Part shown: piece by piece, positions 17,833 through 25,113 of the stretch
Layout of the letters: the number at the start of each line of letters is the position of its first letter
Numbering within the stretch: position 1 is the first letter of the stretch
NCBI RefSeq assembly: GCF_001269905.1
Contig: NZ_LHVK01000014.1
Location: 62,397-126,396 of the forward strand
Reading direction: 5' to 3'
DNA length: 64,000 bases
Origin: Pseudomonas corrugata
Lineage (GTDB): Bacteria > Pseudomonadota > Gammaproteobacteria > Pseudomonadales > Pseudomonadaceae
Notes under the pieces: model-generated
The model's input: only the letters and a program-made list of their open reading frames with translations
Told to the model about the DNA's origin: nothing
Databases searched by the model: none
Translations under genes and position numbers: made by a program

Positions 17833-18735
17833 ATGACTGATTTACCGGATAACGACTGCACCCAACGTTTCATCTTTGATGACATCGACGCCCGTGGCGA
17901 GTTGGTGGCGTTGGAGCGCAGCTACGCCGAGGTCCTTGCCAAACATCCCTATCCGGAGCTGGTCGCGCAACTGCTCGGTGAGTTGATGGCGGCGGCGTCG
18001 CTGTTGATCGGTACGTTGAAATTCGATGGCTTGCTGATCCTCCAGGCTCGCTCCGAAGGCCCGGTGCCGATGCTGATGATCGAATGTTCCAGTGAGCGCG
18101 AGATTCGAGGCCTGGCCCGCTATCATGCCGATCAGATCGCACCTGGCGCGACGCTGGCCGACCTGATGCCCGATGGTGTGCTGGCCCTGACGGTCGATCC
18201 GACCCATGGCAAGCGCTACCAGGGCATTGTCGATCTCGACGGCGCGTCCCTGGCTGAATGTTTTACCAATTACTTCGTAATGTCCCAGCAAACCAATACC
18301 AGATTCTGGCTCTATGCCGACGGGCGGCGCGCCCGTGGCCTGTTGCTGCAACAGTTGCCTGTCGACCGCATCCGCGATCCAGAAGAACGTGAGGCCAGCT
18401 GGCAGCATATTACCGCTCTGGCGAGCACCTTGAACGCCGACGAGTTGCTGAGTCTGGACAATGAAACGGTACTGCATCGTCTCTACCACGAAGAAGTCGT
18501 GCGCTTGTTCGACGAGCTGCCGCTGCGCTTCCAGTGCAGTTGCTCTCGTGAACGATCCGGTAATGCGCTGGTCAGTCTGGGTCTGGAAGATGCGCAGCAA
18601 CTGGTCATCGAGCATGGTGGTGCCATCGAAATCGATTGTCAGTTTTGCAATGAGCGCTATCTGTTCGATGGAGCAGACGTTGCTCAATTGTTCGCTGGAG
18701 CGGGTGTCGAGGCACCGTCAGATACTCGTCACTGA
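17833..18735 (+). CDS. hslO: Hsp33 (HslO), redox-activated chaperone
   Basis: Cytoplasmic holdase activated by oxidation and unfolding. 300 aa starting MTDLPDNDCTQRFIFDD. The zinc site is complete: CxC (FQCSCSRER near residue 235) and CxxC (DCQFCNERY near 269), in the C-terminal redox switch. Nine in-frame residues before the chosen ATG are not conserved in type. The gene stands in the hslR-hslO-pckA order known from Pseudomonas. Confidence 0.95.
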   Translation: MTDLPDNDCTQRFIFDDIDARGELVALERSYAEVLAKHPYPELVAQLLGELMAAASLLIGTLKFDGLLILQARSEGPVPMLMIECSSEREIRGLARYHADQIAPGATLADLMPDGVLALTVDPTHGKRYQGIVDLDGASLAECFTNYFVMSQQTNTRFWLYADGRRARGLLLQQLPVDRIRDPEEREASWQHITALASTLNADELLSLDNETVLHRLYHEEVVRLFDELPLRFQCSCSRERSGNALVSLGLEDAQQLVIEHGGAIEIDCQFCNERYLFDGADVAQLFAGAGVEAPSDTRH

Positions 18736-18822
18736 ATCGGTTCAGTGCAGGTAAATCTCCTGACAAACGCCGGATTTACGCCGTACTGACGGGAGGGCCC
18801 TACTTTTTTTGGGCTTTTCTGG

Positions 18823-18871
18823 CATAATCCGGCCCACTTTTTTCGGGTAGTAGTGCGCGACTTCCTACTAC
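18823..18871 (+). promoter_or_regulatory. pckA promoter and leader dyad
   Basis: A CATAAT -10 box (18823-18828) is followed by a perfect 7-bp inverted repeat, GTAGTAG (18847-18853) and CTACTAC (18865-18871). The repeat lies in what would be the 5' leader of pckA, about 43 bp before its ATG, so it could be a hairpin or an operator. Confidence 0.4.
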
Positions 18872-18913
18872 AAAACGTTTGGAGCACTCGGCCAAGGGCC
18901 GATGGGGAACCAC

Positions 18914-20458
18914 ATGACGCAAGCCAATAACGCCGTGTACACCGATCTGAGTGTCGATGATCTGGTCAAAGAAGCCCTGAATCGCGGTGAAGGCGAGCTT
19001 GCCGATACTGGCGCGCTGGTGGTTCGTACCGGTCATCGTACCGGTCGCTCGCCTGCCGACCGTTTCATCGTAGAAGAACCGACCACCCAGAACGCCATTG
19101 CCTGGGGCCCGATCAACCGCAAGTTCCCGGCCGACAAGTTCGATGCCCTGTGGGACCGCGTTGAAGCCTACCTGGCCGAGCGCGAGCGTTTTGTGTCCCA
19201 CGTGCATGTAGGTTCCGATCCTGCGCACTACCTCCCGGTCAAGATGACCACCGAGACAGCCTGGCACAACCTGTTCGGTCGTTGCCTGTTCATCAACCCC
19301 GAGCAGTACAATGCCGGTGGCAAGGATGAATGGCAGATCCTCAACGCGCCGGACTTCGTCTGCGAGCCTGAGCGTGACGGTACCAACTCCGACGGTACCG
19401 TGATCATCAACTTCGCGGCCAAGAAAGTCCTCATCGCCGGCATGCGCTACGCCGGTGAGATGAAGAAGGCCTTGTTCTCCGTCCAGAACTTCCTGCTGCC
19501 GGCTGTTGACGTACTGCCGATGCACTGCGCCGCGAACATGGGCGAAGAGGGCGATGTGACCCTGTTCTTCGGTTTGTCTGGCACCGGCAAGACTACCCTG
19601 TCTGCCGACGAAAGCCGCTACCTGATCGGTGACGACGAGCACGGCTGGGGCGTGGGTGTGGTTTTCAACATCGAAGGCGGTTGCTATGCCAAGTGCATCG
19701 ACCTGTCCGAGAAGAACGAGCCGGTGATCTGGAAAGCCATCCAGCACGGCGCCGTACTGGAAAACGTCGTCCTGGACCCGGTCACCAAGAGAGCGGATTA
19801 CGCCGACGACAGCCTGACCCAGAACAGCCGCGCCGCCTACCCGCGTGAACTGATCGAGAAACGCGCACCGAAGAACCTCGGTGGTGAGCCTAACGCCGTG
19901 ATCTTCCTGACCTGTGACCTGACCGGTGTGTTGCCACCAGTGTCGATCCTCAGCGAAGAACAAGCCGCCTACCATTTCCTGTCGGGTTACACCGCATTGG
20001 TGGGCTCGACCGAAATGGGTTCGGGCAGCGGTATCAAGTCGACCTTCTCCACCTGCTTCGGCGCTCCGTTCTTCCCGCGCCCGGCCGGTGAATACGCGGA
20101 ACTGCTGATCAAGCGTATCCGTGGCTTCGGCTCCAAGGTCTACCTGGTCAACACCGGCTGGACCGGCGGTGGCTACGGTGTCGGCAAACGCTTCAATATC
20201 CCGACCACCCGTGCGGTGATCGCGGCGATCCAGAGCGGTGCGCTGATTGGTGCTGAAACCGAACACCTGGATATCATCAATCTGGACGTGCCGCTGGCCG
20301 TTCCAGGTGTCGAGACCGGCCTGTTGAACCCACGCAATACCTGGGCCGACAAGGCTGCCTACGATGAAGCCGCCAAGGCTTTGGCTGGCCTGTTCACCGA
20401 AAACTTCAAGAAGTTCGAAGTGAGCGACGCGATCAAGGCTGCGGGTCCGCAGTTGTAA
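18914..20458 (+). CDS. pckA: Phosphoenolpyruvate carboxykinase (ATP)
   Basis: First committed step of gluconeogenesis: oxaloacetate + ATP to PEP + CO2 + ADP. 514 aa starting MTQANNAVYTDLSV. The ATP-type P-loop is FFGLSGTGKTTLS near residue 220, the metal site LIGDDEHGWG near 240, and the R/K substrate region near 45-60 (RTGHRTGRSPADRF) is present. A GGGGA ribosome site precedes the ATG at 18914; an ATG at 18902 is less well placed. A strong terminator follows at once, so it is probably monocistronic. Confidence 0.96.
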   Translation: MTQANNAVYTDLSVDDLVKEALNRGEGELADTGALVVRTGHRTGRSPADRFIVEEPTTQNAIAWGPINRKFPADKFDALWDRVEAYLAERERFVSHVHVGSDPAHYLPVKMTTETAWHNLFGRCLFINPEQYNAGGKDEWQILNAPDFVCEPERDGTNSDGTVIINFAAKKVLIAGMRYAGEMKKALFSVQNFLLPAVDVLPMHCAANMGEEGDVTLFFGLSGTGKTTLSADESRYLIGDDEHGWGVGVVFNIEGGCYAKCIDLSEKNEPVIWKAIQHGAVLENVVLDPVTKRADYADDSLTQNSRAAYPRELIEKRAPKNLGGEPNAVIFLTCDLTGVLPPVSILSEEQAAYHFLSGYTALVGSTEMGSGSGIKSTFSTCFGAPFFPRPAGEYAELLIKRIRGFGSKVYLVNTGWTGGGYGVGKRFNIPTTRAVIAAIQSGALIGAETEHLDIINLDVPLAVPGVETGLLNPRNTWADKAAYDEAAKALAGLFTENFKKFEVSDAIKAAGPQL

Positions 20459-20476
20459 GGTTTGGTCCGCGAATAG

Positions 20477-20504
20477 AAAACCGCCCTTCGGGGCGGTTTT
20501 TTTT
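20477..20504 (+). terminator. Rho-independent terminator of pckA
   Basis: AAAACCGCCC, TTCG tetraloop, GGGCGGTTTT and a run of T; a textbook strong terminator 18 bp after pckA. Confidence 0.95.
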
Positions 20505-20624
20505 GATCGGTTATTCGTGTCCATCCCTCACGCACGTCCGCTTTGGCTGAGGACTGGAATCATTCCACCTGAACAGCCAGAAGATTGCTACTTAGTCCTC
20601 TAACGATCCCGCAGGCCCTGATGC

Positions 20625-20891
20625 CTAGCGCAATCGCTGCCGTACCACCTCCAGCAGTTCGCTGCCGTCCTGAACCAATAGATAAAGCGCATGGACGATG
20701 CTGGGGATGTCCTTTACATCGGCATGCTCGAAACAAAGGCAATGCAGGGTTTCGAGCAGGTTGCTGGAGGCTTGGATTCGTTGGACGGCGGCGTCGCAGA
20801 GGTGCTGGAGATCTGCCTCGGTGTCGATGACCAGGACAGGTGTGCTGTTGAGCCGTTGGTATTGCTCGACAGGCGGGTTGGATATTTGCAT
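20625..20891 (-). CDS. Small hypothetical protein (DUF3077/DUF6124-like pattern)
   Basis: 88 aa, MQISNPPVEQYQRLN... A predicted all-helical core (LQHLCDAAVQRIQASSNLLE) contains one His/Cys-rich turn (LHCLCFEHADV). Pseudomonas genomes carry many short helical proteins of this style (DUF3077, DUF6124) of unknown function; my match is by general pattern only. No partner gene is adjacent. It is transcribed toward the pckA terminator. Confidence 0.6.
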   Translation of the reverse strand: MQISNPPVEQYQRLNSTPVLVIDTEADLQHLCDAAVQRIQASSNLLETLHCLCFEHADVKDIPSIVHALYLLVQDGSELLEVVRQRLR

Positions 20892-21187
20892 TTGAGCCTC
20901 TTCAGTACGACTTTTGAATCGCGCCGTGGACTATAGAGAGCTCTATTCGGCGTCCGCAATATGGCCTGGGGGGACAGGTTGCGTAGGATTTTTGCCGGCG
21001 TCTGACGCTCGATGAGCGCTTCATTCTTGATGGTTGCCGGCTGCCCCCTTTTCCGCGTACCTCTCAGTTAGTTCCTACACAAGCACCGTAGGACTTGCCC
21101 AAGAGGCGGTAGGTTGCTTCTGATAGGGCCGTAATAGATCACGCCCCTATCAGACACTTGCTGAGCGAAACGTGTCGTTGTCCAGGG
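20892..21187. other. Gap without a recognised gene
   Basis: 296 bp between the small hypothetical gene and the small lipoprotein gene. No tRNA, repeat or convincing ORF is visible. Confidence 0.5.
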
Positions 21188-21328
21188 TCAGCCAGGCAAT
21201 GAAGTCGCAGGCGTTATGGTCGGGGCTTTGCAGTGGGCAAGCAATGGCGGTATTTCTGGGAGTTTCATGCATCCGCCCAACAGCAGGGATGTGGTGATGA
21301 CGAAGAGGAGGGTCAGTTTGTGCGACAT
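21188..21328 (-). CDS. Putative small lipoprotein
   Basis: 46 aa, MSHKLTLLFVITTSLLLGGC..., a signal sequence ending in a lipobox (LLGGC), leaving a mature peptide of only about 27 residues. An AGGGA ribosome site precedes the ATG. It lies 22 bp after a lipoprotein-type subtilase on the same strand, so the two could be co-transcribed. Its small size makes it uncertain; function unknown. Confidence 0.5.
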   Translation of the reverse strand: MSHKLTLLFVITTSLLLGGCMKLPEIPPLLAHCKAPTITPATSLPG

Positions 21329-21350
21329 GGATTTTCCCTTTGAAAGTTGA

Positions 21351-22415
21351 TCAATCAACCATTGAGGCAGGAGTGCGTCGAGAAGCTGCTTCAAGGTCCA
21401 TCAACCCTCGGCCGTAGGCGTCGCTGTTGGCATAGATGCCCGTGCGGTTGCTGGTCGCCAGCAGGTGTTCGCGTATCTGCTGCGGCTTGAGTTGTGGATA
21501 GCGGCTTTGCAGCGCAGCCAATGCGCCGGTGACCAAGGCCGCAGCCGGAGAGGTGCCAGCGGTGTGTACGTAACGTCCATCCTTGGCGACAGTGAGCAGG
21601 CCCGCCTGAGCGCCTGCGTCCCCACCGGGAACGGCGATGCACCAAGCTGCGGCGACCCCGCAATAATTGGATTTACCATTGATGGCGCTGCCGTCGTTCT
21701 TCAGTGCAACGACCGCGATCCAGCCCTTTTCCAGCTCCGGCAATGCCACTGGCAACCCCGGTTCGGCCAAGGGTTCGCGCCTGAGTTCATTGCCGGTCGG
21801 AAAGACAAACACGGCTCCTTCCGATACCAGCTTTCGGGCGACGGCCAATGAGTCAGGCATTACCTGGTTGTAACGTGATTCGTTGATTTCGGTTGCGGGG
21901 ATGGCGTTGGCCCAGGAGTTGTTGAACAGGCGGGCGCCCTTGTCGAAGCCACTTTGCCAGGATTGGGCGATTTCGCTGTCGAAGAAAAACGGCTCGTTGT
22001 CGTCGCCAAAGCGAAAGGGGATCAGCCGGGCGTTGAAGGCGATCCCATGCATGCCCTGATTATCCTTGTTGGCGGCGAGGATACCCGCCATCTGGGTGCC
22101 GTGGCCGACTCGGTCAACCGTGCCAGGACGACCCTCGACATAGTCGTATCCCGGATCATTCAGTCTGCCTTCGAACTCCTGCAGGTGGGCGTTGAGCCCG
22201 GAGTCGACCAGCGCCACGGTTACTTCCTGGCCGGTGCCGCCACGTGCATACAAGGCCGATGCTTTTACGACGGACAGGCCTTGTTGCGCGAGATACTCCG
22301 GGGTTTCGAACACGGCGGGTTCCACGCCGGATCGTTCAGCAAGGGTCAGGCAGCCGGCCAGCAATGACGCTGACGTGATGGCCAGGGCGCGTAGTGCGGA
22401 AAACAGGTGTGGCAT
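21351..22415 (-). CDS. Subtilisin-like (S8) serine protease, probable lipoprotein
   Basis: 354 aa. N-terminal signal with lipobox LLAGC near residue 22, so probably membrane-anchored. The S8 catalytic triad is visible: D in VALVDSGLN near 71, H in VGHGTQMAGI near 104, and S in TAGTSPAAALVTGAL near 290. The N in FPTGNEL near 206 would form the oxyanion hole. There is no long propeptide or C-terminal autotransporter domain, unlike many Pseudomonas subtilases. The target is unknown. Confidence 0.85.
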   Translation of the reverse strand: MPHLFSALRALAITSASLLAGCLTLAERSGVEPAVFETPEYLAQQGLSVVKASALYARGGTGQEVTVALVDSGLNAHLQEFEGRLNDPGYDYVEGRPGTVDRVGHGTQMAGILAANKDNQGMHGIAFNARLIPFRFGDDNEPFFFDSEIAQSWQSGFDKGARLFNNSWANAIPATEINESRYNQVMPDSLAVARKLVSEGAVFVFPTGNELRREPLAEPGLPVALPELEKGWIAVVALKNDGSAINGKSNYCGVAAAWCIAVPGGDAGAQAGLLTVAKDGRYVHTAGTSPAAALVTGALAALQSRYPQLKPQQIREHLLATSNRTGIYANSDAYGRGLMDLEAASRRTPASMVD

Positions 22416-22677
22416 GGTTCAGTCCTTGAACAGGGCTCTTGATCACCGGGCCTCCTGGCCCGATGTAGCGCGTGAATTGACGGTGCACCTTAACCCGCAA
22501 GCAACGCCGGAACGAGGCATCAAAGTGCCCGGTTTTGTATCACCTCGTGGCAAGAAGGAAGGCAGCCGTGGCTGCATCCATTCGCTGAATGCCGCTCATC
22601 ACACGAATAAATTTCAAAAACAGCCAGTGGCTGACTAAGGTGAAGTCTGTCTTTGGATCGCCGACGAGAGAACAGAC

Positions 22678-23895
22678 ATGAGCCAGATTATTGAGCACGC
22701 CGCCGTGATCGGTGCAGGGACCATGGGGCGAGGCATCGTGATGTGCCTGGCCAATGCCGGAGTGATGGTGCGGTGGGTCGACAACAATCCGCAGATGCTC
22801 GAGCAGGCGCTCGCAGCCGTGGCTGAGACCTATGCCCATGGCGTGCGCCAGGGTCGTATCGACCAAAGTGAAGCCGATGCCCGGATCGCCAGGGTGAGCA
22901 GGGCAGGCGACTATGCGGCGATCCGTGATGTGGATCTGGTGATCGAAGCTGTTTATGAGAACCTCGAACTCAAACAACAGATCTTCGGCGAGCTGGATGG
23001 CCTGCTCAAGCCCGAGGCCATTCTGGCGAGCAACACATCGGCCCTGGACATCGACGCCATCGCCGCCGTCACGCGCCGGCCAGGCCAGGTTCTGGGCCTG
23101 CATTTCTTCAGCCCGGCGCACATCATGAAACTGCTGGAAATCGTTCGCGGCGCGCAGACCTCCAAAGCGGTGCTGGATGCAGCGCTGGAGCTGGGCAGCC
23201 GCATGGGCAAGGTCAGTGTGATCTCGGGCAATTGTCACGGGTTCATCGGCAACCGGATGCTTCACCCTTATGTGCTGGAAGCTCGCAAGATGTTGCTAGA
23301 GGGCGCGTTTCCCCATCAGATCGATGCGGCGTTGCAGGGCTTCGGCTTTGCCATGGGGCCGTTCCGGATGTACGACGTGGTCGGGATCGATCTGGAGTGG
23401 CGTGCACGGGAACTGGCGGGCAAAGGCCAGGATGCGCCCGAGGTGCAGGTGGATAACCGCCTGTGCGAGCTCGGGCGGTTCGGTCAGAAAAGCGGCAACG
23501 GGTATTACCACTACGAGGCCGGCAGCCGACAGGCCGAGCACGACGTAGAAGTCGATGCACTGGTTCAGCGGGTCAGTGAAGAACTGGGTTTTCAACGTCG
23601 GGAAGTCGGCAGCGGGGAAATTCTCGAGCGCTGCCTGCTGGCATTGGTCAACGAGGGGGCAAAGATCCTGCAAGAAGGCATTGCCGGGTCGGCCCACGAC
23701 ATCGACCTGGTGTACCTCAACGGTTACGGGTTTCCGGCGGACAAAGGTGGTCCGATGGCCTGGGCTGACCAGCAGGGGCAGGAGAATATCCACGCGCGAC
23801 TGCTGGAGCTCGAAACGAAGCAGGGGGACCAGTGGAGGCCTGCGCGTCTGATTGGGGAGCTTGCGGCACAGGGCAAGGGATTCGCCCAGCGGTAA
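22678..23895 (+). CDS. 3-hydroxyacyl-CoA dehydrogenase
   Basis: NAD-dependent beta-oxidation-type dehydrogenase, 405 aa. Rossmann motif GAGTMGRGI near residue 12, catalytic/helix segment NTSALDIDAIA near 118, GLHFFSPAHIMKLLEIV near 140 with the catalytic H, then two tandem 3HCDH C-terminal domains (about 185-280 and 300-395). The doubled C-terminal domain makes it resemble the dehydrogenase half of FadB/FadJ without the hydratase part. A thioesterase gene follows after 42 bp, suggesting a short acyl-CoA-processing operon. Confidence 0.88.
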   Translation: MSQIIEHAAVIGAGTMGRGIVMCLANAGVMVRWVDNNPQMLEQALAAVAETYAHGVRQGRIDQSEADARIARVSRAGDYAAIRDVDLVIEAVYENLELKQQIFGELDGLLKPEAILASNTSALDIDAIAAVTRRPGQVLGLHFFSPAHIMKLLEIVRGAQTSKAVLDAALELGSRMGKVSVISGNCHGFIGNRMLHPYVLEARKMLLEGAFPHQIDAALQGFGFAMGPFRMYDVVGIDLEWRARELAGKGQDAPEVQVDNRLCELGRFGQKSGNGYYHYEAGSRQAEHDVEVDALVQRVSEELGFQRREVGSGEILERCLLALVNEGAKILQEGIAGSAHDIDLVYLNGYGFPADKGGPMAWADQQGQENIHARLLELETKQGDQWRPARLIGELAAQGKGFAQR

Positions 23896-23937
23896 CCATT
23901 TTGCGCAACGACCACTGACGATCGAAAAGGACAACTG

Positions 23938-24357
23938 ATGCCCCAACGTGCCGAATATCCTTACATGCAAGCCATCACCACGCGCTGGCATGACAATGAC
24001 GTGTACGGTCACGTCAACAACGTCACCTACTACAGCTTCTTCGATACGGCGGTGAACACCTATCTGATCGAGGTCGGCGGCCTGGATATCCAGGATGGGG
24101 AGGTCGTGGCGTTTGTGGTGAGTTCAGCTTGCGACTACTTTGCGTCCATCGCATTCCCCGAGCGAATTGAAGTGGGCTTGCGGGTCGGGAAGTTGGGCAG
24201 TAGTTCGGTGCAATACGAACTGGCTGTGTTCAAGGCCGGTGAGGAGGAGGCCTGCGCGGCGGGGCGCTTCGTGCATGTGTTCGTGGATCGGGCGTCGAAT
24301 CGGCCGGTGGCGATTCCGGATCGACTGCGTACGGCCCTGGAGCAGTTGGTCGTTTGA
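23938..24357 (+). CDS. 4HBT-type acyl-CoA thioesterase
   Basis: Hotdog thioesterase, 139 aa. The active-site pattern is RWHDNDVYGHVNNVTYYSFFDTAVN (read as two parts) near residues 15-40, where the Asp of HDNDVYGHVNN is the catalytic residue of the 4-hydroxybenzoyl-CoA thioesterase clade. It is downstream of the hydroxyacyl-CoA dehydrogenase and probably co-transcribed. Confidence 0.88.
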   Translation: MPQRAEYPYMQAITTRWHDNDVYGHVNNVTYYSFFDTAVNTYLIEVGGLDIQDGEVVAFVVSSACDYFASIAFPERIEVGLRVGKLGSSSVQYELAVFKAGEEEACAAGRFVHVFVDRASNRPVAIPDRLRTALEQLVV

Positions 24358-24423
24358 AACGAAAAATCGCAGCCTCCGGCAAGCGGTAGGCTGCGATATT
24401 CAGCGGCCGCTGTCAGTCAGCAA

Positions 24424-24903
24424 TCAGTCGCGGTAGTAGCGGTGATGCTTGCGATGCCCGTAGGCGTGGCCACGACCCGGATGGCGGTCACGGTAGTAGC
24501 GGCGGTCACCGCGGCGACCGTCATAATAACGACGATCGTTATCATCATCCTTGCCCATGTAGTTACCCAGTGCACCGCCGGCGCCACCGCCTGCCGCTGC
24601 ACCGATCAAGCTGCCGGTGCTGCCACCGACGCTACGCCCGACCACGTTACCGCCGGCTGCGCCCAGTGCGCCGCCGATCGCCGCTTCGCCGCGGCTGTGT
24701 TTATCTGCACCGACGGCACTACCGCCCGCGCCGCCAAGGGCCGCGCCGATGGTAGAACCGGTATTGCCGCCCAGGGACTGGCCGACGACCGAACCCAAAA
24801 CCCCGCCCAATGCGCCGCCCACACCTGCTTCGGCGGTGCCGCCGGCAGACGCGACGCCACTGATCAGGCCAAGGGACAACAAGAGAATGGAGGAGAACTT
24901 CAT
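24424..24903 (-). CDS. Glycine-zipper surface/periplasmic protein
   Basis: 159 aa with a signal peptide (cleavage near VASA-GG). Two long Gly/Ala stretches follow, with GxxxGxxxG spacing (GGALGGVLGSVVGQSLGG, GGALGAAGGNVVGRSVGG). Such glycine zippers insert into or span membranes. The tail is basic and aromatic (RRYYRDRHPGRGHAYGH). The function is unknown. Confidence 0.8.
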   Translation of the reverse strand: MKFSSILLLSLGLISGVASAGGTAEAGVGGALGGVLGSVVGQSLGGNTGSTIGAALGGAGGSAVGADKHSRGEAAIGGALGAAGGNVVGRSVGGSTGSLIGAAAGGGAGGALGNYMGKDDDNDRRYYDGRRGDRRYYRDRHPGRGHAYGHRKHHRYYRD

Positions 24904-24982
24904 AGAGGAGCCTCAAAGGGATGACGGCGCGATCCTGAGGCTGGCTTCGCTTGGTGACAATCGAAATCCGACGAGTAGCACG

Positions 24983-25091
24983 ATTTGTGCACAATTCTCT
25001 AAGTTATTGTTTTTACGGCGGAACTTAATGCTTTTGTGCCGGTCTTTAGCTACTTCGGACAGGCCGTTTTCCATGGGAAACGGCCTTTTTT
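24983..25091 (+). ncRNA. Candidate small RNA ending at an orphan terminator
   Basis: The terminator at 25061-25091 has its T-run on the plus strand, but no plus-strand gene precedes it; the flanking genes are both on the minus strand. A TTGTGC hexamer near 24983 could be part of a promoter. PAO1 has an sRNA annotated between the corresponding genes (P34, PA5181.1, from memory). The 5' end is not determined. Confidence 0.4.
25061..25091 (+). terminator. Orphan rho-independent terminator
   Basis: AGGCCGTTTTC / GAAACGGCCT stem with a short CATGG loop and a TTTTTT tail on the plus strand. Confidence 0.8.
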
Positions 25092-25113
25092 GTGGGCGGG
25101 CGAAAAGAGCCGG

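Noticed and set aside
18800..20524. 574-aa ORF antisense to pckA
   Set aside because: It is the mirror of a highly biased, high-GC coding frame; the plus-strand pckA has full catalytic motifs, promoter and terminator. The antisense product has no recognisable motif.
22540..23265. 241-aa minus-strand ORF over the hydroxyacyl-CoA dehydrogenase start
   Set aside because: Antisense to a gene with an intact Rossmann motif; composition is that of a mirror frame.
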